Positions 46,094 to 58,800 are shown, numbered from the stretch's first letter. The stretch is DNA of 64,000 bases from Dolomedes plantarius (GCA_907164885.2 OU015493.1:52825496-52889495); one strand, 5' to 3'. The notes: generated by a model from the letters alone, not told the origin. Translations and numbers: made by a program.

Positions 46094-47571
46094 ATTACAG
46101 GAATCTCAACTCCTCCTTTTTTTATTACATGTTCGTGCTTTTTCTTATATTGTTTTCTGTCTTACTTTCGTTTCATTTGTTTTCTTGTACCTGTCTGTAC
46201 ATACACCTTTCATGTATGAGTTCTAACACTCTTTATATCTCACTGTTTTTATCATTTTTTACGTTTTACTGTATTTTTCTTATGTATTTTATCATCTTTG
46301 TCACGTTTTATATTGTGGTTTTTGTCATTTTTCTATATATGACTGTTTTTACCTTCCTCGTTTTCACCTGTTATACCGTTGTTCTCTGTTTTGGTTACTT
46401 AACATCTATCTATATATTTAAGTTGCTAAGCCGACATTTTGGGCAGTCCGTGAGAGAAAACTACTGCATCAATTTACTTCATTTTGGTCTTAAACGAAAG
46501 ATACAATCTGTAGATTTGTCAAATTTGGTTTTTGTAACCACAATTTCTATTAATTATCGATAATTTACAGTTAAAAAAATAGATTTCTGCGCATGCTCAG
46601 TGGCATGTTTAAATCTGTCTTTAGAAACTCACTGTTTCTGCGCATGCTCAGTGACATGTTTTAATGATAAACACGTTTATTCCGAGAAGTCTCTCTAGAT
46701 CTCTCTCTGCTATTTTTATTTTTATGATAATTATGTTTGTGAAATATAAGATTGAACCTGATGAAAATTGTTCATTTCGCGCTGTTTAATTAGCGATAAT
46801 TTACAATTAAAAATTTGCTTTCTGCGCATGCTCAGTGACATTTTTAAATCTGGCTTTAGATACTCTCTAAACACGATGTCGCTTAAACACATTAATTTGT
46901 TTCTGCGCATTATTATGATTTTCAACATTTGGGAATGATTTGTCGAGTGTAATTTGTGTATTAGTACATTTATTTACTATCTTGCCGTCATGTTTTGGCG
47001 GGTGCCAACTAGTATATATTATTTCTAAAAGGTGTTTTGTTTTTTCTCCCTTTTTCTCCCTTCATACTTAATCGAAATCGATAAATGAGGTACCATTTTA
47101 AAAATTAAGTTATCCGCTTCTGACGAATTGTTAATTCAGAATGACACATTGTATTGTTTGTTTAAAAATCGAAGTGAAATATGCCTTTGGCCCAAAAGTT
47201 CTTTCCCTGGAGGCGTCGAAACGGCACGGTCAAATAGTGTGCACAAAGACGTTTTGTAATGTAAATATCACATTTCCACGAGTTTGTGTCATATTTAACT
47301 TTCTATATTGTCTACAAAGGTGTTTTGGCGTGTACATATCTCATGTTCCCCTGTTTTATCGTATGCTTCACCTCTAGTATTCTGGCCAAAGGCGTTTTGT
47401 AATCGGCTTTATATTATCCTTACGCACTATTGTTATTTGACAAATAAACAATTGCTACAAAGGAACTGTTTCTTCTTTCATCCTACTACAAACCACCAAC
47501 TTCGCAATAAAATTTTTCGTATTTTAATCGCATGCGAAAGGGTCGCACGGGCCACTTAGTTTTCTATAATT
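46094..47571. other. No gene recognised; T-rich
   Basis: 46090-46560 is T-rich, giving a long hydrophobic chance frame. 46570-46925 holds repeated units (separate entry). 47141-47560 has short frames without domains. Confidence 0.45.
46575..46915 (+). repeat. Dispersed repeats around ttctgcgcatgctcagtg
   Basis: The block ttctgcgcatgctcagtg(g/a)ca occurs at about 46585, 46635 and 46818. The first and third are preceded by ataatttaca(g/a)ttaaaaa and followed by ttaaatctg(t/g)ctttaga. A fourth, partial copy (gtttctgcgcat) is near 46900. Confidence 0.75.
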
Positions 47572-47572
47572 T

Positions 47573-48185
47573 ATCTATACTAATATATAAAGAGAGAGGG
47601 CATTTTGTATGTGGAGGGTAATCTCCGGAACCACTGCACCTATTTGAAAAATTCTTTAACTATTTGAAAGTTACATTATTCCAGATGGACATAGGCTATA
47701 TATTATGTATATCTGATCAGTAGAAAGAAAGTTAGGGCCTAAATGTTGAGCTGATGCTTCACCTTTACAATTTTTCCTTTGTCAACCATAGTCAAATAAC
47801 CATAGCAACACATCAAACTAAATTTTCATTTATCATCAGTAAAACATTTAATATTTTAAAGATTCAAGTGGAGGAGGTGTTGATAAATACAAAAAGGATT
47901 TTTGAAATTGGCAACGTTTAAGGGTTTATTGAAGAAAATTACATTTAGAACTACGCTTTTTATTGGACGTTTAAGGCAAAAGAAGATTTACAATTTATTG
48001 GCTATCAACTGGAAATTTATTGGTTTAATATTACAGAACTTTATTTAACTTATAAACTTTATGTTTGTGAATTTATGTACAATTTTATGCACAATTTGCG
48101 TAAATCAAACTTGAATTATTGAACCTTATTCAGAAATCAGTGTGTTTCATTGAAACTGTGAAATTTATTGATTATTTCGAACTAG
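47573..48185. repeat. Interspersed repeat, possibly Helitron-like
   Basis: Starts tctatactaatatataaaga and carries gtaatctccggaaccactgc, a pattern common at the start of a widespread animal repeat. It ends about cgaactag next to a ccgggcttcgtccgg hairpin. Class assignment is tentative. Confidence 0.4.
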
Positions 48186-48408
48186 CCGGGCTTCGTCCGG
48201 CTATGCTCGGGCCCCACAAAAGAAAAAAAAAGACCCTTTTCAGGGCCATACAAATGTATTAAATTCCCGTCAATTTTCATTCCCGTCGCTGCCGACAGAT
48301 AGCTGCACCATACTGCTTTTAAAAAAGCACTCCGGCCTGCTTCTCACGACGAGTCGTTAAATCTCTAACCGGCTGGCAAATCTGATTGGCTACTGAATAT
48401 ACGTTTTT

Positions 48409-49850
48409 CTGTGCTGCCATCTATTGGTCACTATTACATTTAATTAAGCTAAGATATTTAATTGTGGTAAGACGACAGACTACACCACGCAAGGTTTGTT
48501 ACCGCCTACAATTCGTACTGGTAAAAATTTTACATTATACGGCCTCAACATCACATTTAGCTTTCATTTGTCATCTTTCGTTGAGTTTTCGATGGAGAGC
48601 AAAAGCAGTGATGAGTTTTCGTCAAACACTTGTGAATTTTGTGGAAAAAGGTTTACAAAGAAGAAAAATCTTTATCAACATATTAGAAATATTCACAAGA
48701 TTGATCCAGATATTGCAGGCCAATTGAATTGTCTATCATCGGGATGCAAGTTAACATTTGTCTACTATAAAGATTTAAGGTTACATTTAACCTCTTTCCA
48801 TCACTTAAATATTGATTGTGAAGAATTGACTTTTAAATAGTGCTTTAATACAGAATTTAGGACACGAAACAATTTCACAGAATTTTTTATTTACAGATAA
48901 TATGCTTAAGAATAAAAGATAATGAAAGGAATAGACTGTTTGCCATCAATTAATTTCTTTCTAAGTATATTTATGTGTAGTTTTTGTTTTAAATGACTTT
49001 TTTTTCTTTTCTTTTCTTTCTTTCAATTCTTATTTGATAGGCTGCCATCTCATAATATGGGGATAAAATCAACATTGCCATGTCATTAAAATCTTAGTAA
49101 GATCATTCTGCAAAAATGGTTATTTTTTATTTCTTTGTGTTTCTTATTAGATGTAACATATATATATATATATATAAAGTTTTTTTTAAAGGACAGCACA
49201 ATATTATATAAGATATTTTATAATGATCTTAAAATTTGTATCTGACATAATACTATAGTACAAAATAATATTGAAAAAGAAATGCAAGTTTATTATGTAT
49301 TTGAAATATATTGATTTAATTCTAAATATGATTTAGATAATATTTAATATTTTAAAACTCAATTTTACTTTCATATTGTTTTATCATAAATGTAATACAA
49401 ATAACATTTCATAATGATATTATAGTTTTGCGAGATGATCGTTTTATTATAAATTTTAATGTATCCTTTTGCTTTTTATACGGTTTTTGGCCTAGGGACA
49501 ATTAAAAACCGATTTTTTCCTATCCGATATTAATTTTACAAAAAACAAGCAATTATGACGTGCGGTTTTTTATAAATTTAAAAATTTCTATTTTACAAAA
49601 AGAAGTGTTGTAAATTTATGTCTATTATACATAATTTAGAAAAGTCAGAAAAGCATATTTCTTTATATAAAATTGTTATAGTAATATTAAATAAGCTATT
49701 TCAGTTTATTAAATATTCAGAAGTATCATAGAATTCAGAAGTTTATTTGAATGTCTGGTGCTCTGATACATTTAAAGACATGTAAGCAAAAGTTATGTCT
49801 TAGATAAATAATTAGACACAATAATGACCGACAGTTGGCAGCACTGAAAA
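48409..49850. mobile_element. Candidate DNA transposon with ~45-bp inverted ends around a zinc-finger ORF
   Basis: The left end (tttttctgtgctgccatcta, then ttggtca...attacatttaatta) matches in inverted orientation the sequence ending at 49850, which itself is the left arm of the palindrome at 49793-49913. Between them lies one C2H2 ORF and AT-rich sequence. Long inverted ends plus a zinc-finger first exon suggest a MULE-like element, but no transposase core or target duplication was found. Confidence 0.3.
48592..48840 (+). CDS. C2H2 zinc-finger ORF (82 aa), probably one exon of a transposon protein
   Basis: Start placed at MESKSSDEFSS. The upstream frame to 48496 is hydrophobic and lacks support. 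Residues 15-36 form a classical C2H2 finger, CEFCGKRFTKKKNLYQHIRNIH (given here in family form C-x2-C-x12-H-x4-H). A second, looser finger follows: CLSSGC...HLTSFHH. The ORF ends ...EELTFK. Short arthropod proteins with one or two fingers followed by an EELTF-type segment are, as I recall, the N-termini of MULE-type transposases, so this may be the first exon of a deleted one. It could also be a small independent nucleic-acid-binding protein. No splice donor is convincing. Confidence 0.4.
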   Translation: MESKSSDEFSSNTCEFCGKRFTKKKNLYQHIRNIHKIDPDIAGQLNCLSSGCKLTFVYYKDLRLHLTSFHHLNIDCEELTFK

Positions 49851-49913
49851 TACGTTTTTCAGTGCTGCCATCTGTCGGTCATTATTGTGTCTAATTATTT
49901 ATCTAAGACATAA
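49793..49913. repeat. 121-bp near-perfect palindrome
   Basis: Arms of 58 bp (49793-49850 and 49856-49913) differ at a single position, around the five-base centre tacgt. The arm starts ttatgtcttagataaataat and includes cagcactgaaaa next to the centre. A diverged third copy of the arm lies at about 48403-48460. No coding role. Confidence 0.95.
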
Positions 49914-50837
49914 ATACTCCTGTGGAGTGCTTTTTTAGAATTATAATATCTTTAAAACTATTAAAGTAACAGAATAACTGTAAGCAGAAAAAGTTATCAG
50001 TTTTCAAAGCTCTTTCCAAATATGTAAGATTGATGTACTTTCATGAGAAAAATAATACACCGATTTTCGACCAAAACAAAATGGCCGCCAAAATTGCATT
50101 CTCAGGATGAGTGAGACCCGGAGGCATATTCTGAAAGACTCACGGTTTGGGCACTCAATTGCCGGTTTGACGAAAGCATCAGTTTCGCCATCTGTTGACA
50201 TATATAGGAATCTTTTTATTATAAGTTTTTTTTTTACTTCTACGCAATTTAGTATGTTTTAAAATCTGAATTACATATATAACGCAGGATTTAAAGAGAT
50301 TTTAACAAAATAAATAAATGAATAAATTGAAATAAGTATATTATTGAATTTTAAATTTACTTTCTTCAAATATCCACAATAATTTTAATTTTTAAAATTT
50401 TAATGTTAATTAGAAAATAAATGTATTTAATAAGCTTTAATTAAAAAAATTAAGTTGCATAAATTAAAAAATTTAAAGTTTTAAATTCCAAAAATATAAA
50501 TTTATTTTAACATATAATTTTAAATTAATCAAATTTTTAAAATATAAAAATTTATTTTAATTTGGTTCCATTTTTATGCTAAATTATTGAAGAAATGATG
50601 GAATGATGCTGAGTATGAAGGAATGACAAATCTTTTGATCTTTCTTTGCTGTAGATTTTTCAATTCCTACTATTAGTTCACACTCTCTCTATATATATCT
50701 TGTTCAAATTTTCAATCGCTAATAAAAGTACTTTTTATTCATCCACTCAAGTTCAAATACATTTTTTTAAACTTGTAGTGGCTGTCTCGCACGGTTTTCT
50801 TAACTTCTTTGCTTGCTCCCCGAATTTTTTGAGCAGT
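49914..50837. other. No gene recognised; AT-rich
   Basis: Very AT-rich from 50220 on. A minus-strand frame at 50004-50201 covers a GC-richer patch (gatgagtgagacccggaggc) without a domain. Confidence 0.45.
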
Positions 50838-51513
50838 GTATATAAAACAGTTCCGTAACTGACAGATAACGCACAGACCAAACCGCTGAACCTAAAGGGC
50901 TGAAATTTTGCCTGGCGATTCTTATTCTGTAGGGGTGCACTAAGAAAGATTTTTGAAAAATTCTTGCTAGATTTTTTAAAATTAAATTTTTAAGCTGTTT
51001 TTGCAAATTTTTTTAAAATAATAATCTGAGGGTTATAAAATGTAAATCACGAGAAAGATCATAAAAATTCATTTAAAATGAAATCTTTTTCGCATCTTTA
51101 CCTCCCTTTTCTGATTTTTGGTGAATTTTTAAAAGATTAATTTTTAGAATTTAATTTATTAAATGCTGATCACGTGGTTTCTTTTCTTTTTGTGATACTT
51201 CAAATTAATTTTGCGTTACATGCATAACAACGAAATAAATTGACAAAAAAAATTAAAATGCGGTAAAAGATAAAAATTTAACTACTTCACTAATTGAAAT
51301 GGAAATTTAAGAATTTAATTCAAATTAGTATGTTTTATGGATATTAAACATACAAGTTAATTACACTGACCGTTGTATTTAATGTGAATATTTTCTACAT
51401 TATTTTGTCTGTAAAAATATCCGTTACGATTTTTTTTTTTTGTATTAATTGCATACATTGACGTTGTATTTAATTTGCATGTACTCCGTAGCAAAGCACG
51501 GATATTCAGCTAG
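50838..51513 (+). repeat. Helitron-like non-autonomous element, copy 4 (opposite orientation)
   Basis: 676 bp, the inverse of copies 2 and 3. It begins tatataaaacagttccgtaa and ends with the hairpin CCGTAGCAAAGCACGG, eight bases, then CTAG followed by T. The first few bases (expected TCTATG) are missing. Confidence 0.6.
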
Positions 51514-52837
51514 TTTTACATATGCGTTTTGGCTCTGATGTTGACGTGTTTAGCGCAGCTTGTCGACCCTGAACTGGGAGCCATTAAACTTCAACCAACC
51601 TCTGTTACTCGTTATGTTTACTTGTTAATTTATTCGCTGTTTTGTCCCACTTTTATATTTCATTTATCAAACTTTCTGTCATTGCTTTGCCGCTCTTTTT
51701 AATTTTTTTTTATCACTCTTATGTCATTGATTACTTTATATCTGTGTTTTTATAGTCTTATTTCATTCTTAGCCGATTTTTATCATTTTTTTTTCAAATG
51801 TATATATTTTTTATTGGTGATTTTATGGATTTCTGGCCTAAAAATCCCGTTTTTTCGGGTTTTACCCATGTTTTTGGCACAGCTTGTCCTCTCTGGACCT
51901 TGTACCATTAAACCCAAATCAACCAACCAACCCATAACTGGTTACACATATTTCTGTGAGAAAAGCAAGGTAACAAGTCAAAATGCTTCAACAGGCAACA
52001 ACTGTTAACATATATAAAAAAAAAGATACACTTGGAGCAATAGATAGGGTGTGGAAAAAAGTTGCATTTATTATTCATATTTTTATTATTACTTCAAATT
52101 TTACTCATTCATCCAAAAAATATGCTTGCACACTGTATGTTCTGTACAAAAAGGAAATTCTTAGAAAGATTATCCATCTGACAACAGGCTGCATTCAATG
52201 TATTGAATAAAAACAATACTACTATGTGACACTACAATCCAGCAAATTTTTTTTTTTTTTGAAAAATAGTGAATAGTTTACATTCACCTGATATCAACAA
52301 TGTACAAAACTTCAGTAATGAATATAAAAACTATAAATACATTCACAAAAACAGTCACCAGGATTTTAATATCAGAGCTCATTTATTTCAGTGGATTGTT
52401 GTTATGTAAGAGAACGATTTACCATTAAGAGCAACAGATCTCCCTCCACATCTTATATTTCTGCACATTTTAGTCAGCTTCACCAGGGGAGGAAAACACA
52501 AACGGCAAAGTAAGCCCAACACATTAGGTCACACATCAATTTTCTCCAGTTTGAACGTGCAAGTCATTCTGCAGAAATGTTCAACATTTGACTGACTGTG
52601 GCAGGCTGAAAGTTGTTCAATGAACTATAAATGTCATTAATACAGAGCAGCTGCAGAAGAGGAAACAAAAGACCACGTGTCCCACATTAGATTTGAGATA
52701 TATATAACCGGGATGAACATTTTAGAGTGAGAAAATAAGAGATACTTCCAAAACATTGATAGGACACTTTCACAACTGATATCAACCTCTGCCAGAGTCA
52801 GTTAACTCATAAAATTTTATATCCTATACTTTCAGGT
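51514..52837. other. SINE tails and AT-rich sequence, no gene
   Basis: Two fragments, near 51550-51600 and 51880-51930, share cagcttgtc...ctg(a/g)ac...ccattaaac and end in caaccaacc, the 3' tail of a SINE family. 51600-51850 is T-rich. No coding region. Confidence 0.4.
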
Positions 52838-53159
52838 TAGGGTTTATACAAAAACCGACTTTTTGAAAAACCGGCATTCGAATTCTAGATTTCCAAAAAA
52901 AAAAAAAATGGTTTTAGCCGATTTTCGAATTTTTGTCACAAAAAATAGAATAGGGAAAAATATTTTATTTAATTTATATAAAATAACAAAAAACGAAATC
53001 AATAACAAAGTCAAAATATAAAAAAAATTACGGATTACACATTACTTACACAAAATAACTAAAACTCAAACAAAAATTTCAAATAATATTTATATTTATT
53101 TCACTAATGTTAATTTCTCCTAAGAAAATAGGATTTTAAAAAACATAAAATATTCACTG

Positions 53160-53430
53160 AACAGTGGCTAAGTATTTTCTTATTTTGGACACAATATTGC
53201 CTGAAATTGAAAATACTCGTTCACTAGCTACTGAGCTTGGTTTTATAATTTTCAGGGCATCAAATAACAAATCTAAGTTTCTGGTTCTTTTATTCGTTGT
53301 CTCAAATAATGAAAATTCAGCTTTCAGTGTCTTTGGAGTTTTTCTTCAGGGTCTTCAAGAAACTTATGAATTGATTTTTCCATGGCTTCCTTTAAAAAAG
53401 CATTACTCTGATGAGTAGATTCTTCAATTT
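53160..53430 (-). pseudogene. hAT transposase C-terminal dimerisation domain
   Basis: Minus-strand reading gives LDLLFDALKIIKPSSVASERVF followed by SISGNIVSKIRKYL. This matches the conserved hAT C-terminal block (PSSxAxERxFS..G). A stop lies just upstream (after EKLQRH) and more downstream. The catalytic region is deleted or replaced by the inserted sequence. Confidence 0.75.
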
Positions 53431-53553
53431 GTTCTTCATCAGAATCGGTATCCACATAAGAATTTGGAAATATTCCAGACAATATCTTTCCAGATAACTA
53501 TAACAACTTTATATTTTTGTTTCCAGTTTTCCCTTTACAAGATTAAGTGAACC

Positions 53554-54133
53554 TGTCGTGACTCGTGACGGATTGCACATATGTACTGTGACATTGTCTC
53601 CATTACTACACAAAATTTGTAATTATATAAGTATGTGATGCTCGTTCCTACCCCTCAACATGAACATGTCATCTATCGGGAACTGTTGATCTGAGTGGTC
53701 TCATAAACTCTAGAATAAGAGGCCATAAAGTTCGTCTAATGTGCGTTTCTGATGTTATAGATCGCATAAATCCCAGAGTGGTTCGAGGGCTCTCCAGAAT
53801 TTTGACACTATAGTGACATGTGGAATCCCATAAACTTTGAACACTTACGAGCACTTCAAACGCTGGAGAAAGCTTTTGAATTCGCCGACCGTATAAAAGA
53901 AGATCCCAATAATCCATGGGAGAGATCTGTTTTTGAGTGCCAGAGAGAGACGCAGCTCTCCTGGTCACCGGCCTTATAGGTCGCGTTGTCGTTTAACCCG
54001 AAGCCGTCCTGACATATCTAACTGTAAATTCTAACTCGCTGTACATACTTGCTTTTTGTAGTTGTAGTATGTTTAACGTATCGTAGTAAAGTAATTGAAG
54101 CGAAACGCTTATCTTATTATTGACTACGTTACA
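53554..54133 (+). repeat. Possible solo LTR inside the hAT relic
   Basis: Runs tgtcgtgactcgtgacgg to gactacgttaca (TG...CA, 580 bp), distinctly less AT-rich than the hAT around it and not transposase-like. No duplicated target is visible, so LTR status is tentative. The minus-strand frame at 53669-53968 lies in it and has no domain. Confidence 0.35.
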
Positions 54134-54382
54134 GTACTAACATAAAATAAGTCGGTTAGGCACGTCTTTTCCACGTGCGCAGTGCACAATGCACAAGCAC
54201 TGGCCAACGCAACTCGCAACGTTGAAAAAAATATGTCTGCTGCCCGTTGCATAGAATGAAAATTTTTACATAATAATTTTAATTCTTTTAAACTGGTTTT
54301 CTTAATTTAAAAACCGGTTTTCAAATGTGACAAATTTATTTTAAAAACCGGGTTTGAAAAACCGTCAAACCCTATTTCAGGT

Positions 54383-55700
54383 CATCAATAATTTAACACA
54401 TCTGATTTAAAAACACACTTAATCCCTTCACAGTCTTTCATTTACATTATCAAAATGACATTAAAATTAATAATATATTTCTTAGCACAGATTTTAATGC
54501 ACTGCCCAACAAAGGTCTTTAAAAAAATACACAATTTTACATTTCTCATAATCCAAAACTGTTACTTATGTATCTTTCTTTGTAACATGAATGGGTGTTT
54601 TGAAGGCTGAAATACATTTTTCTTGTTGAAGTGAATTTTTATATCATCAAGCAAACCTTTTGCCATGAGCAATAATGTCACCGGTGTTTAAAAAAGCAAC
54701 AGACAATAAAGGGCCTTCAATTGATACATTCAACCCCAGTAAGCACAAGATATTATATACACACATAAAACAAGAAAACGTTTCTTTTTTGCCTATGCTA
54801 GTAAGTATGCTTTCCAGATTCTTCAGTTCATATGCATTTCAACCAATTTGAAAGGGTTTTTTCCCCCCCTCAAGACTTGCCTTTAAAGGCAATACAAATC
54901 GACAGTACAGAAGTAAGAAATATTTAATCACAAATCGTTTAGAAGCCAAAAAGAATTATCAAGAAACTTCCAATATGCCCCTTTACTTTTTAGAACATTC
55001 AGTTAATTTAAACTTTTCAATAGGACATTCAGACTCAGAGATCTAAGAAATCTTCCAGCATGCCCAGAAATCTAACAATCAACTTAATCATAGAAACTTG
55101 TGCCTGCATGGATTCTACCCGAGTAGCACCTGTGAGAAAATTTCTGGGAAACATACATATATGTGTGTATTATATTTCATTAACTACAAGAGCAGTGCTA
55201 GCTTTTTGGGATTCAGTGCCAATACTTATTTTAAAAGTTTAATAAATAAATAACTAAATAAAATTTTGACCATACACTATTATTTGCTACCTGTACTTGT
55301 GACAGGGAAAACCAAAAAAAGAAAATCAAAATTGAACCAAAATTTTTTGCACCTATCAAAAAAGTACTTTTTCTAGAACCATAAGAGTTCTAACTAATAT
55401 GACTGTAAATGATGCAGTTGACTGAATAAAGGTAGGGGGTAATCTTACACATATATACAATAATAAATATACAGAGAAATGAGCTTAAAATAAATGCATT
55501 CATATGAGCAAAAACTTTACATAAAACAGTCAATATATTAGTCAACATATCCTTATGTACACAGCGTTCATCTACTTTACTGTACAAAATGATTTCAATT
55601 TATCCCATCTAATCTCCAACATGAAATGCCGTGAAAATTTTTCAATGGAAGTACATAACATTTAAAAAATGAATAAATAAATTAGATAATTATTTCAGTC
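54383..55700 (-). other. 3' flank, possibly 3' UTR, of the SLC25A16-like gene
   Basis: AT-rich, no open frame of note. It lies immediately downstream of the carrier stop codon. I could not choose a polyadenylation site. Confidence 0.35.
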
Positions 55701-55875
55701 CTAGGATTCAATGCCCGTGTCCAGTCCTAAAATCTGCTTGGTCAATTCATAGGTTGAAAAAGATACAGCCACCATGGGAATGGCTCGCACATAATTCACG
55801 CTCATTCCTCGGTATAAGCCTTTGGTGATGCCATCTTCTCGAAATGTCAGAACAAGTGTCGTCACTAGACCCTTC
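55701..55875 (-). CDS. SLC25A16: SLC25A16-like, terminal exon
   Basis: Acceptor attgcag. Encodes KGLVTTLVLTFREDGITKGL through the last transmembrane segment (AIPMVAVSFSTYELT) and ends QILGLDTGIES with TAG at 55703-55701. Confidence 0.92.
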
Positions 55876-58800
55876 CTGCAATGAAAAAAATATTATTAAA
55901 TAGAGGTACATTAAAAAAAGACAAACACAAAAAAAAGAAAAAACATTTGGTAAACAAAAAGAAAAAAATACTTTTAATTATATGTCACCATTGTTCACCA
56001 ACTGCTAAATCAACATGCATTTACTTTTTTTTTTTTTTTTTTTTGGGGGGGGGGGGGAATGAACTAATACCACTGTTTGTCTAAGCTAACTTATTATAGT
56101 TAATTTTTCAATTAACAAATTTAATTTTGTGGCAATAAACATCAATAACTTAATGCCACATTAAAAATTAATTACTGAAATTTTTAAAAACCACACACTT
56201 TATTTAAACATGTAAAAAAATTTGGAATTAAATATGCATTTGTTTATCAGTGATTAGAAAATTATTGGAAAGGAAAATTCCTCATGGCTCAATTTTTAGA
56301 TCAATGATCTCCAAGGTCAACTGATGCACAGTAATGTGACAGATCACTGTCCATTTACCTCCCAGAATCTACAATATCAATCAAATAGTTGCTTTGACAA
56401 ATAGGTGTTTCAAAAGTCTATACAAATTTATGAATTTAAGAACTTTAAAATATTTAAAATTCAAGACTTATGACTAATTTTTTTAAAGTTATGCTATAAA
56501 CACATTGCAAAATTAGTACTAAATTGTTTGACTAACAAATTAAATTGTAATTATGTATTACAGTCTCTTAGTGTTGAAAGTACATTACAATTGATATTTA
56601 TTAGTTGTAACAAAGATGCAGAAATAAATGGTTGCGTGGGGTGATAAATAAATAAATAGAAATGTCTAAAACATTAACCTTTTCCTTACGGGGTGGGATA
56701 GCATGTATCCGAAGAATACAGGCCCAAGAATGAATGAATGAATATATATATATAACCCCCCTTAATGGCTGTTCTTACAAAGAGAATATAAAAGTTGCTG
56801 TTCTAAAGAGGTAATTGGGAAAAAATGGGCCCCATAAGCTGAAAGTTAAGATACATGGTCATTTCAAGCCGGACAATGGCCGAATGATTAGGGCGCTTGC
56901 TTTCGGTACCAGAGTCTGTGGGTTTGAATCCCACTCTGCCATGGACACTTGTAGCTGTTCAGAATCAGCTTTAAGCAGTAGGTCCCAGTCTAATTAGCCC
57001 TCATGCAGCAAAAAATTACTGTAGTGCTTCAAACCAAACATAGTCATTTCAATCATTTCGCATAGCATTACTGCTGAATCAATATTCAGCATGTTAATTT
57101 TGCCTATTTGATAAAGGCATAGAGCATCACACTCACCCAAATCTATAAGTCTCAGGTCGCATCATACTAAGTTGCATTTTTCGCCTTGCTACATCCATTG
57201 GGTAACTGAAATAAAAAAAAGCAATATCATCTAATTAAAATATATAGAAGATAAAATTCAACATTCTGAAATAGTAAAGAGCAAAATTAATAACTAAAAA
57301 TGTATGCATACACATGCACAAAAAAGGTGCTAACCTCAACTACAAAAGTGAATATTTCTAGTAAAAGAACATTTTTAAAAATGTTGCAAAGTAAAATGTC
57401 TCATTATGTAACAGTAGTGTTAGTATGCATGCAAAGAAATAGCTATGTAAGTAAATGTTGAAAAGTGCACACAAACAAGAACAACACATTATTTCTGTAA
57501 TATCATCACTGTATATTATTCTACTTTTTTCATTAATGAAAATAATTATAAAGAGTTTTGGCAAATTGGAGTTTTTAAATACTTTTAAAAATCAAAAGCT
57601 AAATAAATTAGTAATCAGATATTTCAGTACAAATCTTATAATTAATGTCACTAACACTAACATACATAACCATCTGACACAATCAAAAAATTCTCTTCGC
57701 ATTTCATTGATTCTCTGTGATTTAAATTTTCTGTGTTAAAACAAATGATTTTCTTAGAGAACAATCAAGAAGAATCTCTGCTCCATAAATTGCCTCATTT
57801 ATTTCTTATATAGTTCAGCAGGATCTTGAAAGTTGATGCAGCAAGCATTTTTAATGACAAATTTTGTAAAATTAGCAGTCAACATTAGAAGTAAAATTAC
57901 ATCAAATGACATGTCAGCACAAGAAACTATAACCTAAACATAAAATTATGGATGGACACACACACATCTGAAGAAAATTATTTTGATGGAAAATATTTTA
58001 ATAAGATGTAAGGGATGTATGATCTAAAATATTTCAATTAACGTGAAAAATATTAATAACAACTAATGAGGAGTGTACACAAAGTATCTTAATATGAATA
58101 TATACTTACGAGACAGTCTGGGCTACAGCTCCGGCAAATCCTCCACATAGCAACTTTGCAGGAACAGATAGAACAATGCCCCCACTGCTCCCAGTGTGCT
58201 TACGCCCACATAAATTTGGTAAATATTCCAAGCTCAAATGCTTCAGCCTTTCAAACACATAAAATGAAAGACCTAAGGGGGGAAAAAGTTTCTTTCATTG
58301 CTCTAAATAATAATTCATTACAACAACAACAGCAAAAACTTAGTTTTTTATCCAATTCTAGAGTAAGAAACTGTACAGAATTTTTTTATTTTTCTGATTT
58401 AAAATAATACATGCTTTGCCACACAGAATATTGACTATTCTGTCTGACTAAGAGTATTCCTTATAGCCTGTTCACATTGCATCCAGGGTGTTTTATTACG
58501 TTACTATGTTGCCTCCAAGATTGTTGACATGACCTGTGATTGGTTTGATGAATCACATGGCCAAGGAATTGAGCTCTGTGATAACTTAAAATTTTTAACA
58601 CTGACGCTATATAATGCTCTGGATTAAGTGTGAACAGGCTGTAAGTCTTACACCCTTCCAATAATAAATCACATGAGAGAACCCAATATGCACTCGTACA
58701 TCTGGTAAGCACGAAATTCAAATTAATTTTTTTAACTCATAAGAATAATTCTTGGTACCAGGCTTCCTGATTAATAAAATGCTCAGCTCTCATTGATTAC

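Larger units (their letters stand above)
52838..54374 (-). mobile_element. hAT transposon relic with 8-bp target duplication
   Basis: Flanked by tttcaggt on both sides (52830-52837, 54375-54382), the hAT signature length. The ends are inverted and imperfect: tagggtttatacaaaaaccg and, from the right, tagggtttgacggtttttca. It carries a transposase C-terminal relic and a secondary insertion (53554-54133). Confidence 0.8.

Noticed and set aside
46090..46563. Long hydrophobic frame that looks like a membrane protein
   Set aside because: Composition follows from T-rich DNA; it starts inside the LTR and has no family features.
51721..52008. 95-codon plus-strand frame
   Set aside because: T-rich low complexity followed by a SINE tail; no domain.
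53669..53968. 99-codon minus-strand frame
   Set aside because: Lies in the LTR-like insert, no domain; low support as a gene.
56868..56945. Possible tRNA gene (good A and B boxes)
   Set aside because: Acceptor stem arms do not pair, and it continues into a SINE body with target duplications.
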